64,000 bases of DNA from CAYLWN01 sp964387625 (GTDB lineage Bacteria > Patescibacteriota > Microgenomatia > UBA10105), in NCBI GenBank assembly GCA_964387625.1, contig CAYLWN010000003.1:9045-73044 (forward strand), written 5' to 3'. The position numbers and the translations under genes were made by a program. This document shows positions 54,862-63,868 of the stretch, piece after piece. The notes beneath the pieces were generated by a model that was given only the letters and a program-made list of their open reading frames with translations, did not search any database and was not told the DNA's origin. Within the stretch, counting starts at the first letter, position 1. Each line of letters begins with the position of its first letter.

Positions 54862-55611
54862 ATGCGATTACAAGATAAAGTGGCAATTATCACCGGTGGC
54901 GGAACCGGAATTGGCAAAGGTATTGCTTTGCTGTTTGCCCAAGAAGGAGCCAAAGTTGTCGTTTCAGGTCGAAGAATGGAACCACTATCTCAAACAGTAA
55001 TAGAAATTGAAAAAGCCGGTGGCAAAGCAATTGCAATTTCTGCCGACGTATCAAAAGCGGACGAAGTACAACAACTTGTTAACCAGACGTTAAGTTCTTT
55101 TGGAAAAATTGATATTCTCATAAACAACGCAGGAGTGTATATACCACATGACGCGCTTACATTAACTGATCAGGAATGGGATATGACAATGTCGGTTGAT
55201 TTAAAAGGTGTTTGGTATACAGTAAAAGCGGTTATACCGCACATGTTAAAACAAGGTCAGGGAAAAATAATTAATATTTCCTCAATTGCAGGACTTATCG
55301 GTTTTGAACAAAGCCCAGCCTACTGTGCTGCTAAAGGCGCAGTCATTAATTTAACCAGAGAAATGGCTTTGGATTATGCTGCAAAAAATATTTTAGTCAA
55401 TGGTATTGCACCGGGAGTTATTGATACTGATATGACTAAATCTTTTTTAGCAGATGAGCAGACAAAAAAGGCATTTCTTGATAAAACACCAGTTGGTCGA
55501 GTCGGATTACCTCAAGACATAGCGTATGCGGCGGTCTATTTAGCTTCTGACGAGTCTGAATTTGTGGTAGGACAAACGATTGTTGTCGATGGAGGTTGGA
55601 CGATTCGTTAA
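54862..55611 (+). CDS. Short-chain dehydrogenase/reductase (FabG-like)
   Basis: 249 residues. The cofactor loop is TGGGTGIGKG (11-20), NNAG is at 88-91, and the catalytic residues are S140/S141, Y154 and K158 (SPAYCAAKG). The ribosome binding site is GAAGGGGG. FabG proper is one option, but the substrate is unknown, and an SDR in a metal-resistance block is unusual. It lies 69 bp after the CcdA-like gene. Confidence 0.88.
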   Translation: MRLQDKVAIITGGGTGIGKGIALLFAQEGAKVVVSGRRMEPLSQTVIEIEKAGGKAIAISADVSKADEVQQLVNQTLSSFGKIDILINNAGVYIPHDALTLTDQEWDMTMSVDLKGVWYTVKAVIPHMLKQGQGKIINISSIAGLIGFEQSPAYCAAKGAVINLTREMALDYAAKNILVNGIAPGVIDTDMTKSFLADEQTKKAFLDKTPVGRVGLPQDIAYAAVYLASDESEFVVGQTIVVDGGWTIR

Positions 55612-55647
55612 ATAATTGTGTTTTGTTTATAGAAGGGGGTGATTTTT

Positions 55648-55917
55648 ATGAAACATTTACCTATTTCTACAGCAAATGCTACAGCCGCTACTGTTTCTTT
55701 AGTTTATGTCGTTTGTGCGATAGGCGTATTACTTTTTCCGGATATTTCCATGACCGTAGCCCGTTCTTGGTTTCATGGAATTGATATCAGTAAAATTACA
55801 CTGTCAACACAAACCAATCCTGGTTCTTTATTATTAGGATTTATTACTGCTATAGTTGGAAGTTGGTTACTTGGTTACATATTTGCCAGTTTTTATAATT
55901 ATTTTCTTAAAAACTAA
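55648..55917 (+). CDS. DUF5676-like small membrane protein
   Basis: 89 residues from the ATG at 55648 with a strong GAAGGGGG ribosome binding site (a GTG at 55639 overlaps that site and is rejected). Two helices flank a loop; the sequence STANATAATVSLVYVVCAIG is typical of the DUF5676 group, often found in heavy-metal islands. It closes the copper island. Confidence 0.65.
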   Translation: MKHLPISTANATAATVSLVYVVCAIGVLLFPDISMTVARSWFHGIDISKITLSTQTNPGSLLLGFITAIVGSWLLGYIFASFYNYFLKN

Positions 55918-55969
55918 TTTGGTTTTTACAGCATCCATAAATTTTACGTGTACTCCGATACGAACTATG

Positions 55970-56060
55970 TTCGAACACTTTTATGAACTATATAGTTTCA
56001 TAAATACACTGACGATTTTCTCATAACATTGACACTCCTAGATTAAACATATTATTTACA
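55970..56060. repeat. Dispersed TTCGAAC repeat, copy B
   Basis: GTTCGAACACTTTTATGAAC matches GTTTTCGAACACTTTTGCGAAC of copy A (39066-39175), and ATTATTTACAAATCGAGG at its end resembles the flanks of the tandem duplication. It fills most of the 214-bp gap between the DUF5676 and DUF4143 genes. Confidence 0.45.
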
Positions 56061-56096
56061 AATCGAGGCTATTTAAATCTTTTACAATTATACCAC

Positions 56097-56125
56097 TTTA
56101 CAATATAAGACACTTATTGTATAGT
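56097..56125 (+). promoter_or_regulatory. Promoter for a leaderless DUF4143 ATPase mRNA
   Basis: TTTACA (56097-56102), a 17-bp spacer and TATAGT (56120-56125) end 6 bp before the ATG at 56132, so the start codon should lie at the transcription start. Confidence 0.6.
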
Positions 56126-56131
56126 ATAAGT

Positions 56132-57319
56132 ATGCAATATAGGCACATTTGGAAGAAGCTGCAACTTGAAATAGACACACAAGAGATTGTAGTTATTACC
56201 GGTCCTCGTCAAGTGGGTAAAACTACCACTCTCCACTGGTTGCTTGACAAAATTCCTTCCAAAAATAAGCATTATTTTGACTTGGAAAACCTGATTGATC
56301 GAGAATTATTTGAAACGAAAAATTATGATTCTTTGATTCATGATTTCCAAACTAGAGGATTATCCACCAATGAACGACTGTATATTGCTTTAGACGAAAT
56401 TCAATTATTACCCAATCTTCCCAGTGTAGTTAAGTATTTATACGATCATTACAAAATTAAATTTTTTCTCACAGGTTCAAGTTCTTATTATATTAAAAAC
56501 AGATTTTCAGAATCAATGGCTGGGCGAAAAATAGTATATGAGATGTTCCCATTATGTTTTCAGGAATTTTTAGATTTTAAAGGCATAAAACATGTGCTTC
56601 CTGAAAATCTTTCTCTTGATATGGATTTTCCGATTAGTACTTTCGAGCTGCTTCAAGATCATTACGAGCAATATATTGAATTTGGAGGTTTACCGAAAGT
56701 AGTTTTAACAGCAAATGTGGAAAGAAAAAAACAATTACTTGAAGAAATCTTCAGCTCATATATCAATCTGGATGTTCAAACTCTTTCAGACTTTAAATCT
56801 ACAAATGATCTAAGAAAAGTCATCAAATTATTGGCATCAAGAATTGGGAGCAGACTAAATGTAAGTGAATTGTCCAACATTACCGGTTTAAGTAGAATTA
56901 CAGTTGATAATTATATTGAATTTTTGGAACAGACTTACTTGATACGTACTATTCCTGTATTCTCATATTCCCAGGATGTACAAAACCGATTATTAAAAAA
57001 ACCGTATTTTGTCGATACTGGAATAGCAAATGTGAATGCCGATTTATCCAGTGGAAGTAAGTTTGAAAACACAATAGCTCATCAATTATCTTTATACGGA
57101 GATTTATCGTACTATGCTAATCGTGATGGTGAAGTGGATTTTATTTTAAATTATCATGGTAATCCCCTAGCATTTGAAGTAAAAGAAACACCTACCCGGT
57201 CAGATGACGAAACTCTCAAACGCAGAATCCAAAACCTGGATATTTCTCAAAGCAGAATTATCGGTAAAGAAAAATCGATTAGATTTACAAAATATCTTTG
57301 GGGTGGATTAATCAAATAG
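56132..57319 (+). CDS. AAA ATPase with DUF4143 domain
   Basis: 395 residues from the ATG at 56132; the TTG at 56117 overlaps the promoter. The AAA_14 domain has Walker A TGPRQVGKTTTLHWLL, Walker B LYIALDEIQ and LTGSSSYYIKN. A winged helix (VSELSNITGLSRITVDNYIE) follows, then the DUF4143 nuclease-like domain with GSKFENTIAHQLS and DGEVDFILNYHGNPLAFEVK. Its acidic/K residues look like a PD-(D/E)XK core. The function is unknown; such genes are common in accessory and defence-like regions. Confidence 0.85.
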   Translation: MQYRHIWKKLQLEIDTQEIVVITGPRQVGKTTTLHWLLDKIPSKNKHYFDLENLIDRELFETKNYDSLIHDFQTRGLSTNERLYIALDEIQLLPNLPSVVKYLYDHYKIKFFLTGSSSYYIKNRFSESMAGRKIVYEMFPLCFQEFLDFKGIKHVLPENLSLDMDFPISTFELLQDHYEQYIEFGGLPKVVLTANVERKKQLLEEIFSSYINLDVQTLSDFKSTNDLRKVIKLLASRIGSRLNVSELSNITGLSRITVDNYIEFLEQTYLIRTIPVFSYSQDVQNRLLKKPYFVDTGIANVNADLSSGSKFENTIAHQLSLYGDLSYYANRDGEVDFILNYHGNPLAFEVKETPTRSDDETLKRRIQNLDISQSRIIGKEKSIRFTKYLWGGLIK

Positions 57320-57440
57320 GTGTACACCTGTTGGGACGATATTGGAACGTATTTAGTCTCAATTATTTAATACACATGTTGGAAAAAGCTTTTTCTGTAT
57401 ATTTCTATGAATTGCTTTTAAAAAAGTTTATAATATATTT

Positions 57441-57758
57441 ATGACAAAAATTAAAGTCGGTATTATTTTTGGAGCTATTGCCGGAATAATTGATGTTATT
57501 CCTATGATTATCCAAAAATTGACTTGGGATGCTAATTTATCTGCTTTTTTCTTTTGGATTATCTCCGGATTTTTTATTGCAAATACAAACCTTAAAGTTA
57601 AAGGTGTAGTAAAAGGGTTAATTATTTCCTTTTTGGTATTATTTCCTTCAGCTATACTTATTGGTTGGAAAGAACCAATCTCACTTGTTCCTATTTTTAT
57701 AATGACTTTAATTCTAGGTTCATTACTGGGTTATTGTGTTGATAAATACGGAAAGTAA
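57441..57758 (+). CDS. Four-helix membrane protein of unknown function
   Basis: 105 residues with four hydrophobic helices and no recognised motif except small glycine-rich turns. A TATAAT (57429-57434) ends 6 bp before the ATG. No family could be named. Confidence 0.6.
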   Translation: MTKIKVGIIFGAIAGIIDVIPMIIQKLTWDANLSAFFFWIISGFFIANTNLKVKGVVKGLIISFLVLFPSAILIGWKEPISLVPIFIMTLILGSLLGYCVDKYGK

Positions 57759-58022
57759 GATAGAGAGTTTTTCTGTGTTTAAACTTTTTAGCTTCATTAT
57801 TTGGTACGCCGTGCCGGTATCCTTCAATGAATTTTCGGATACCAGGAATTTAGCCANNNNNNNNNNNNNNNNNNNNNNNNNNNNNNNNNNNNNNNNNNNN
57901 NNNNNNNNNNNNNNNNNNNNNNNNNNNNNNNNNNNNNNNNNNNNNNNNNNNNNNNNTCTTGTTCGAACGTATTATTTACATATTTATATCTCATAAATGA
58001 TTTTTAGAAAATTAAGCTCGTC
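57759..58022. other. Repeat-edged scaffold gap region
   Basis: It contains the hairpin GGTATCC...GGATACC (around 57815-57845), 100 Ns (57857-57956), and directly after the gap the sequence TTGTTCGAACGTATTATTTA (57959-57978), which is identical to the flank of the tandem duplication. No gene is supported; open frames across the Ns are artefacts. Confidence 0.8.
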
Positions 58023-58051
58023 TTGACAATCGCCTAATAATCGCCTAATAT
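58023..58051 (+). promoter_or_regulatory. fic promoter with tandem repeat in spacer
   Basis: TTGACA (58023-58028), a 17-bp spacer and TAATAT (58046-58051) form a strong promoter. The spacer region is two direct copies of AATCGCCTAAT (58028-58038, 58039-58049). The ATG is 10 bp after the -10 box, so the leader is about 3 nt or absent. Confidence 0.65.
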
Positions 58052-58061
58052 TCGACTATAT

Positions 58062-59096
58062 ATGTTTATTCCAAAATATACTATAACTGATCAACTTCTT
58101 ACTAATATTACTCAAATTAATACACTGATCAGAGACTTTAATGAACGCCGTTTTCCTAAAGTTATTTTAGTAGAATTTGAAAAAATTGCTCGGGAAGTTT
58201 CAACATTTGCTTCAACAAGTATTGAAGGTAATCCTTTACCTTTAACTGAAGTGAAAAAGGTGCTTAGATCGAAACCTGTAAATATTCGAAATAGTGAAAA
58301 AGAAGTCATTAACTATAATCAGGCAATTAAGACTTTACATCAACAGCTTCAAACTAACCGATTAGAATTATCTCTTAATCTGATTCTATATATTCATAAA
58401 CAAATAACGATAGGGTTATTACCAAGTTTTGAATCAGGAAAACTCAGACAAAAGCCGGTTTTTGTAAATGATCCAAGAACTGGGAAAGTTGTGTATTTGC
58501 CTCCTGATGCAGAATTGGCAAAAGATCTCACTATTGATCTGATTACCTATGTGAATGAAAATAGTCAAAAAGTTGATCCACTCATTCTTGCAGGTATTTT
58601 TCATAAACAAATGGTTATTATTCATCCGTTTATGGATGGTAATGGTCGCACTACGCGTCTTATAACCAAAGTTTTACTTGCCAAAATGGGACTAAATACT
58701 TTTAATCTTTTTAGTTTTGAAAATTATTATAATCAAAATGTAACCAAGTATTTTCAAACAGTCGGAGAATATGGTGATTACAACGAAATATCAACATCAA
58801 TTGATTTTACTGATTGGCTGGAATATTTTACCGGAGGATTAATTGATGAATTGATGCGGGTCAAAAAATTGTTACCGAATATTGGCGTTACACCGGATAC
58901 TCAGCTCGAAATACATCATTTGAGCATTTTGGAATATATTAAAAAAAATAACTTTATTACCGATCGTAATTATGCGAAATTAACTGACAGAGCGAAAGCA
59001 ACACGTACGTTAGACTTTCAAAAACTAATTGATTTGGATCTTATTGAACGTAAAGGTAAAGGTAGATCAACGTTCTATGTATTGAAGAAAGATTAG
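58062..59096 (+). CDS. Fic-domain protein with N-terminal inhibitory helix
   Basis: 344 residues. The core motif is complete: HPFMDGNGR (188-196), so AMP or another nucleotide could be transferred to a hydroxyl side chain. The inhibitory motif (S/T)xxxE(G/N) is present as STSIEGN (51-57), placing it in the self-inhibited class with an N-terminal helix. A C-terminal winged-helix part (about 285-344) is present. No small antitoxin gene is next to it. The target is unknown. Confidence 0.88.
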   Translation: MFIPKYTITDQLLTNITQINTLIRDFNERRFPKVILVEFEKIAREVSTFASTSIEGNPLPLTEVKKVLRSKPVNIRNSEKEVINYNQAIKTLHQQLQTNRLELSLNLILYIHKQITIGLLPSFESGKLRQKPVFVNDPRTGKVVYLPPDAELAKDLTIDLITYVNENSQKVDPLILAGIFHKQMVIIHPFMDGNGRTTRLITKVLLAKMGLNTFNLFSFENYYNQNVTKYFQTVGEYGDYNEISTSIDFTDWLEYFTGGLIDELMRVKKLLPNIGVTPDTQLEIHHLSILEYIKKNNFITDRNYAKLTDRAKATRTLDFQKLIDLDLIERKGKGRSTFYVLKKD

Positions 59097-59208
59097 AATA
59101 AACAAATTTTGCCGAATTTAAAATAAATTTTTGCTGTTGTGTACACCCAGATGGATACCTGCCCTGAGCTTGCCGAAGGGTTGTTCGAACGTATTATTTA
59201 CAATAATT

Positions 59209-60192
59209 TTAATGCCTTGATTTTAAATACTCTAGTGTACCATCTTGTAAACGGAATGAACCATTCCAAACTACAATATTATATCCAGTAGGAAATTCAT
59301 CGGGATTTTCTTGTCTAAAATCTATTGAGCGTACACGCTTATCCACTGCTTCACTCATATATCTATCAGATCCACCAATGATAGAAAATTTATCACCCCA
59401 TATTTCAATATTTTGAGGATTAGAGATATCATTTGGAGATAAAGATATTGACAACAGTATATTAGGCGTTTCCAATGCATGTCGTACTGCTGTTGTTTTA
59501 TTTATACCGTTTAATACAAAATCCAATGCGAATACTCCACCTAATCTAGATGTAACTGGAAGATTCGCTTTTTTAAATAATTCATCAGCTCTTTGCATAA
59601 TTGTTCTACGTAAGTCATAAATATCATGTATTTTTGGAATTTCTATTTTTAATGATTTAACCTGATTTTCAGTGATATTATAACCATTTACAACTTCAAA
59701 CGTAATTTGAGCACCACGATCTTCCATCATTATGGATAAAATATTATTTCCAGCTTTTTCCTGAAATTGCAAAATAGGTGATGTTTGATAGAGTTGTAGT
59801 TTAAATTCAGTAATTAACTGTTGAATTATTTTTCTCCATATCTTTTTTTGATCTTTGGTCAACATCTGATCATAAAGACTATAATGAGGTGAATTATGCT
59901 TATTACCTTGTACATCAAATCCCCATACCTCAGCACCATTACATGCTCCAACAAGTATCCTGTTTCTTAATGTAATGGGTATTTGGTTAACAATTCTCCA
60001 TTGAACACTTTGAAGACTTTGCCCTGTTATAAAAAAAAGTACTATTCCCTGTTTAAGAAGTTGAGTTAATTCCTTAATCATTTCTAAAGAAGTTGGTTGA
60101 TAAAGATCAGCAATTGTTTCATCTACATCAGAAAGTATAAGTTTAACATTATGATTCCATGATATTTTTTTTATCAAGTTATTTTTGGTCAT
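59209..60192 (-). CDS. HAD-superfamily hydrolase-like protein, copy 1
   Basis: 327 residues. HAD motif I is SDVDETIADLY (D22, D24), motif II is near FFITGQS (53-59), and the rest is large and only partly typical, with no clear late GD/ND motif in the usual form (IEIWGDKFS is the candidate). It may be a phosphatase acting on a sugar or nucleotide phosphate. It is identical to the next gene. Confidence 0.75.
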   Translation of the reverse strand: MTKNNLIKKISWNHNVKLILSDVDETIADLYQPTSLEMIKELTQLLKQGIVLFFITGQSLQSVQWRIVNQIPITLRNRILVGACNGAEVWGFDVQGNKHNSPHYSLYDQMLTKDQKKIWRKIIQQLITEFKLQLYQTSPILQFQEKAGNNILSIMMEDRGAQITFEVVNGYNITENQVKSLKIEIPKIHDIYDLRRTIMQRADELFKKANLPVTSRLGGVFALDFVLNGINKTTAVRHALETPNILLSISLSPNDISNPQNIEIWGDKFSIIGGSDRYMSEAVDKRVRSIDFRQENPDEFPTGYNIVVWNGSFRLQDGTLEYLKSRH

Positions 60193-60253
60193 ATCTTATT
60201 AAGACAAATTTATTATCTTAAAATATTATATCAACAAAAAAACAAGTATCAAA

Positions 60254-60320
60254 GTTTGTGGAATTTTTGTTAAAAAAATATGGATCTGCAAAAGATTTTA
60301 TTGGATGGTGGAAAAAATAA
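60254..60320 (+). pseudogene. Short gene tail, present twice
   Basis: A frame without a start reads FVEFLLKKYGSAKDFIGWWK and stops at TAA 60318-60320. The identical copy is 1,236 bp later (61490-61556). It looks like the C-terminus of a lost gene; no family was recognised. Confidence 0.25.
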
Positions 60321-60444
60321 ATTTAGTACACGTTTTACCACGAATATATAGCTTCACAAGGCTCTAAACTTCATTTGTACACCCAGATGGATACCTGCCC
60401 TGAGCTTGCCGAAGGGTTGTTCGAACGTATTATTTACAATAATT

Positions 60445-61428
60445 TTAATGCCTTGATTTTAAATACTCTAGTGTACCATCTTGTAAACGGAATGAACCAT
60501 TCCAAACTACAATATTATATCCAGTAGGAAATTCATCGGGATTTTCTTGTCTAAAATCTATTGAGCGTACACGCTTATCCACTGCTTCACTCATATATCT
60601 ATCAGATCCACCAATGATAGAAAATTTATCACCCCATATTTCAATATTTTGAGGATTAGAGATATCATTTGGAGATAAAGATATTGACAACAGTATATTA
60701 GGCGTTTCCAATGCATGTCGTACTGCTGTTGTTTTATTTATACCGTTTAATACAAAATCCAATGCGAATACTCCACCTAATCTAGATGTAACTGGAAGAT
60801 TCGCTTTTTTAAATAATTCATCAGCTCTTTGCATAATTGTTCTACGTAAGTCATAAATATCATGTATTTTTGGAATTTCTATTTTTAATGATTTAACCTG
60901 ATTTTCAGTGATATTATAACCATTTACAACTTCAAACGTAATTTGAGCACCACGATCTTCCATCATTATGGATAAAATATTATTTCCAGCTTTTTCCTGA
61001 AATTGCAAAATAGGTGATGTTTGATAGAGTTGTAGTTTAAATTCAGTAATTAACTGTTGAATTATTTTTCTCCATATCTTTTTTTGATCTTTGGTCAACA
61101 TCTGATCATAAAGACTATAATGAGGTGAATTATGCTTATTACCTTGTACATCAAATCCCCATACCTCAGCACCATTACATGCTCCAACAAGTATCCTGTT
61201 TCTTAATGTAATGGGTATTTGGTTAACAATTCTCCATTGAACACTTTGAAGACTTTGCCCTGTTATAAAAAAAAGTACTATTCCCTGTTTAAGAAGTTGA
61301 GTTAATTCCTTAATCATTTCTAAAGAAGTTGGTTGATAAAGATCAGCAATTGTTTCATCTACATCAGAAAGTATAAGTTTAACATTATGATTCCATGATA
61401 TTTTTTTTATCAAGTTATTTTTGGTCAT
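60445..61428 (-). CDS. HAD-superfamily hydrolase-like protein, copy 2
   Basis: Identical in protein sequence to the gene at 59209-60192 (motif SDVDETIADLY). Both copies have the same upstream region, so they should be expressed alike. If the duplication is real, gene dosage is doubled; if it is an assembly error, there is one gene. Confidence 0.7.
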   Translation of the reverse strand: MTKNNLIKKISWNHNVKLILSDVDETIADLYQPTSLEMIKELTQLLKQGIVLFFITGQSLQSVQWRIVNQIPITLRNRILVGACNGAEVWGFDVQGNKHNSPHYSLYDQMLTKDQKKIWRKIIQQLITEFKLQLYQTSPILQFQEKAGNNILSIMMEDRGAQITFEVVNGYNITENQVKSLKIEIPKIHDIYDLRRTIMQRADELFKKANLPVTSRLGGVFALDFVLNGINKTTAVRHALETPNILLSISLSPNDISNPQNIEIWGDKFSIIGGSDRYMSEAVDKRVRSIDFRQENPDEFPTGYNIVVWNGSFRLQDGTLEYLKSRH

Positions 61429-61809
61429 ATCTTATTAAGACAAATTTATTATCTTAAAATATTATATCAACAAAAAAACAAGTATCAAAGTTTGTGGAAT
61501 TTTTGTTAAAAAAATATGGATCTGCAAAAGATTTTATTGGATGGTGGAAAAAATAAATTTAGTACACGTTTTACCACGAATATATAGCTTCACAAGGCTC
61601 TAAACTTCATTTGTACACCCAGATGGATACCTGCCCTGAGCTTGCCGAAGGGTTGTTCGAATGTATTATTTTCAAATTTAAGTATTAGCAAGAATATTTA
61701 TTTCAATTATAAGATACAAGTTAATAAAGGAGAAAGTTTTATTAAAAATAAGTAATTGTTTAATAATTTTATTTCAAAAAATTAATTTCTCTGTAATGAT
61801 CATCGAATC

Positions 61810-63540
61810 TTAAATGATTTTTTTCAGATGCTCTAACAATAATGTTTGAATTGTTTGATCCTTTATAACTTGGTTTAATAAATCATCTCTTAATTTACTT
61901 AATAATTTATTTCGACTAATTCTAAAATTTGAAATTATTTGTGGTTCTTGATCTCGTGATTCAATTGTTGCGTTATTATGATAAGTAGATAAGTTTTCCA
62001 ATAACTGTAAATCATTTAATCGAAGTTCAATTAAATACCAATTTAATATCCTTGCCTCAGGTAAATCATGACCTAATTGTTGTTCTTCCAGTGCTTGTGC
62101 AAAAACGGTATATTTTAAGGCTTCAAAAAAATCATCTAATTCAGCAGCTGATTTGATACATGTTAAAGCCACTTGTTCTACTTTTGAATCCTGAAATTTA
62201 TAATTATAAAATAAAGTATCAGGTATTGGGTTTCCTAATAATCCTTTTTCTTTCAGTATTTGTTTATATCTTGATCCTTCCTGCACTCTAATCATATCAA
62301 ATACATCACCGATAAAGTCTTTGCTTCCGTGAGAGACCAATTTAGAATCACGAATGAAATTAATATTTTCAATTATTTCAGAAAAAGTCATCAAAGAATC
62401 AAACATTATAAACCCACCTCCAATTATTACTTCTGTATTTGATTCGAGGGCTAATTTTCTTAATGTTTCAATTGCTTTTTGATGAGATTCTACTGATTCT
62501 CCTTTTTGATATCTTTTTAATTGAGTATTAGATCCTGATTCAAAACCGATATAAACTTGAGATAAGCCCGATTTGATTAAATTTGTTAAAGCTGTTTCTC
62601 GAGCAATTCTGATTTCCGGAGTATCATGCAAATTCCAAATCATATCCGACCTGACTGAAACTTGATATTTGATGTCAGGACCTATTTTTTGTATACCATC
62701 TGCAATTTCATTCCAACGATCAAAATTAGAAACAGCAGGTATTCCTACCAACATTTCATCATCTGCGAATACGAATTTTTTCGCACCAAGTGTGTATAAT
62801 TCTTGTAATTCACCCAATACATCTTGCATTGGTCTTGGTTCCCATCGTGATTTTTTATCAATACCGGTAAATTTTCTATATGTAGCCACACTACAAAAAG
62901 TACAATCCCATGGACAACCGCTGCTACTTGATACCCAAATCACACCTTCTTTGTCTAATATATTTTTAATATATTCCGGAAATGCTAAATTTGGTGAGGA
63001 GGTGATGCTTTTTGGTAAATATTCACCCTTATTAGTTATTATTTGTTGTGTTTCTTTATTAAAAAAGGTAATACCAGGAACATTTTCCAGATTTTGATGA
63101 TCTTGAATTGCTTCAAGATATTTTTGTAAAGTAAGTTCGCCTTCACCTTTACCAACTACTAACCATGGATATGCTGTTACTAATTTTTCTGCTAAAAATG
63201 AAGGCATAACATTACCAACAATAACATGTAGTTGGCCTGAATTTACCCGATCTGAATTATTCAATGATTCTAAAATTCTTTTAAATTGAGAAAAAGTTCC
63301 GTATCTGACAGATAAAGCTAAAATATCGATATCAGGATTTTGTTCTAAAGCGTAAATTGTTGCATCAGGATTTTTTTCCAACTGCAAATCTACCATTGTC
63401 ATATTCAAATTTTCAGTAGTTTTTTTTAAATAAGATGCCAAAGTTTCAGGTCCCAAAGCTCTACCTTGTCCTTTGGTCGGAGGTTCAAGGCTTGTAGCTA
63501 CAAATGTAATATTTATTGGTCTTTGTGCTTCTATAGGCAT
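61810..63540 (-). CDS. Radical SAM protein with B12-binding-like N-terminal domain
   Basis: 576 residues. The radical SAM cluster motif CPWDCTFC (C209, C213, C216) is intact. Residues about 10-145 resemble a cobalamin-binding Rossmann domain (DIDILALSVRYGTF, VIVGNVMPSF, VVGKGEGELTLQ), but the usual GGxHxT histidine is absent, so B12 binding is unsure. The C-terminal 170 residues are unassigned. Likely chemistry is a methyl transfer or carbon rearrangement on an unknown substrate. No neighbours define the pathway. Confidence 0.8.
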   Translation of the reverse strand: MPIEAQRPINITFVATSLEPPTKGQGRALGPETLASYLKKTTENLNMTMVDLQLEKNPDATIYALEQNPDIDILALSVRYGTFSQFKRILESLNNSDRVNSGQLHVIVGNVMPSFLAEKLVTAYPWLVVGKGEGELTLQKYLEAIQDHQNLENVPGITFFNKETQQIITNKGEYLPKSITSSPNLAFPEYIKNILDKEGVIWVSSSSGCPWDCTFCSVATYRKFTGIDKKSRWEPRPMQDVLGELQELYTLGAKKFVFADDEMLVGIPAVSNFDRWNEIADGIQKIGPDIKYQVSVRSDMIWNLHDTPEIRIARETALTNLIKSGLSQVYIGFESGSNTQLKRYQKGESVESHQKAIETLRKLALESNTEVIIGGGFIMFDSLMTFSEIIENINFIRDSKLVSHGSKDFIGDVFDMIRVQEGSRYKQILKEKGLLGNPIPDTLFYNYKFQDSKVEQVALTCIKSAAELDDFFEALKYTVFAQALEEQQLGHDLPEARILNWYLIELRLNDLQLLENLSTYHNNATIESRDQEPQIISNFRISRNKLLSKLRDDLLNQVIKDQTIQTLLLEHLKKII

Positions 63541-63794
63541 AAAAGTGATAGTTTAGGGGTTTTAGAGGTTATAGTCAAATAGGCCTATTGATGATTAGTT
63601 GACGATTTTTTATTGATTTGTTTAATGTTTATTTCACTATAGAAACTTGCTTATTGGATGAAACAAATATTTCCATTAGTCTACATTTAAATCGCAAGAA
63701 ATAAAAAATTATATATATTAATTTAAATATTAGACTATGTTCTAAGTCTGACTTAGGTATGATGTAATCTGATATATAAGCGTCTATAAATTTG

Positions 63795-63868
63795 TACCCC
63801 GTGCCGGATTCGAACCGGCGATTCTTGGGCTGAAAACCCAATGTCCTAGGCCGCTAGACGAACGGGGC
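63795..63868 (-). tRNA. tRNA-Glu (anticodon UUC)
   Basis: Read on the minus strand: acceptor GCCCCGT with ACGGGGT (first pair is G-U), anticodon stem TTGGG/CCCAA with loop TTTTCAG (anticodon TTC), and T-arm GCCGG/CCGGC around TTCGAAT. The discriminator is A and no CCA is encoded. Confidence 0.93.

Larger units (their letters stand above)
59140..61660. repeat. Perfect 1,236-bp tandem duplication plus a third flank
   Basis: Bases 59140-60375 and 60376-61611 appear identical, including genes and spacers, and a third copy of the start (about 49 bp) follows to 61660 before diverging. Each unit begins with GTACACCCAGATGG and the CCCTGAGCTTGCCGAAGGG palindrome and holds one HAD-type gene. Identity at every position indicates a very recent unequal exchange or an assembly error. 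Confidence 0.9.

Noticed and set aside
57736..57996. ORF crossing the third N gap
   Set aside because: It is only open because of the Ns, and no motif supports it.
56132..59096. Toxin-antitoxin or defence island
   Set aside because: Fic and DUF4143 ATPase are suggestive, but no antitoxin, nuclease-effector pair or conserved defence gene set is visible.
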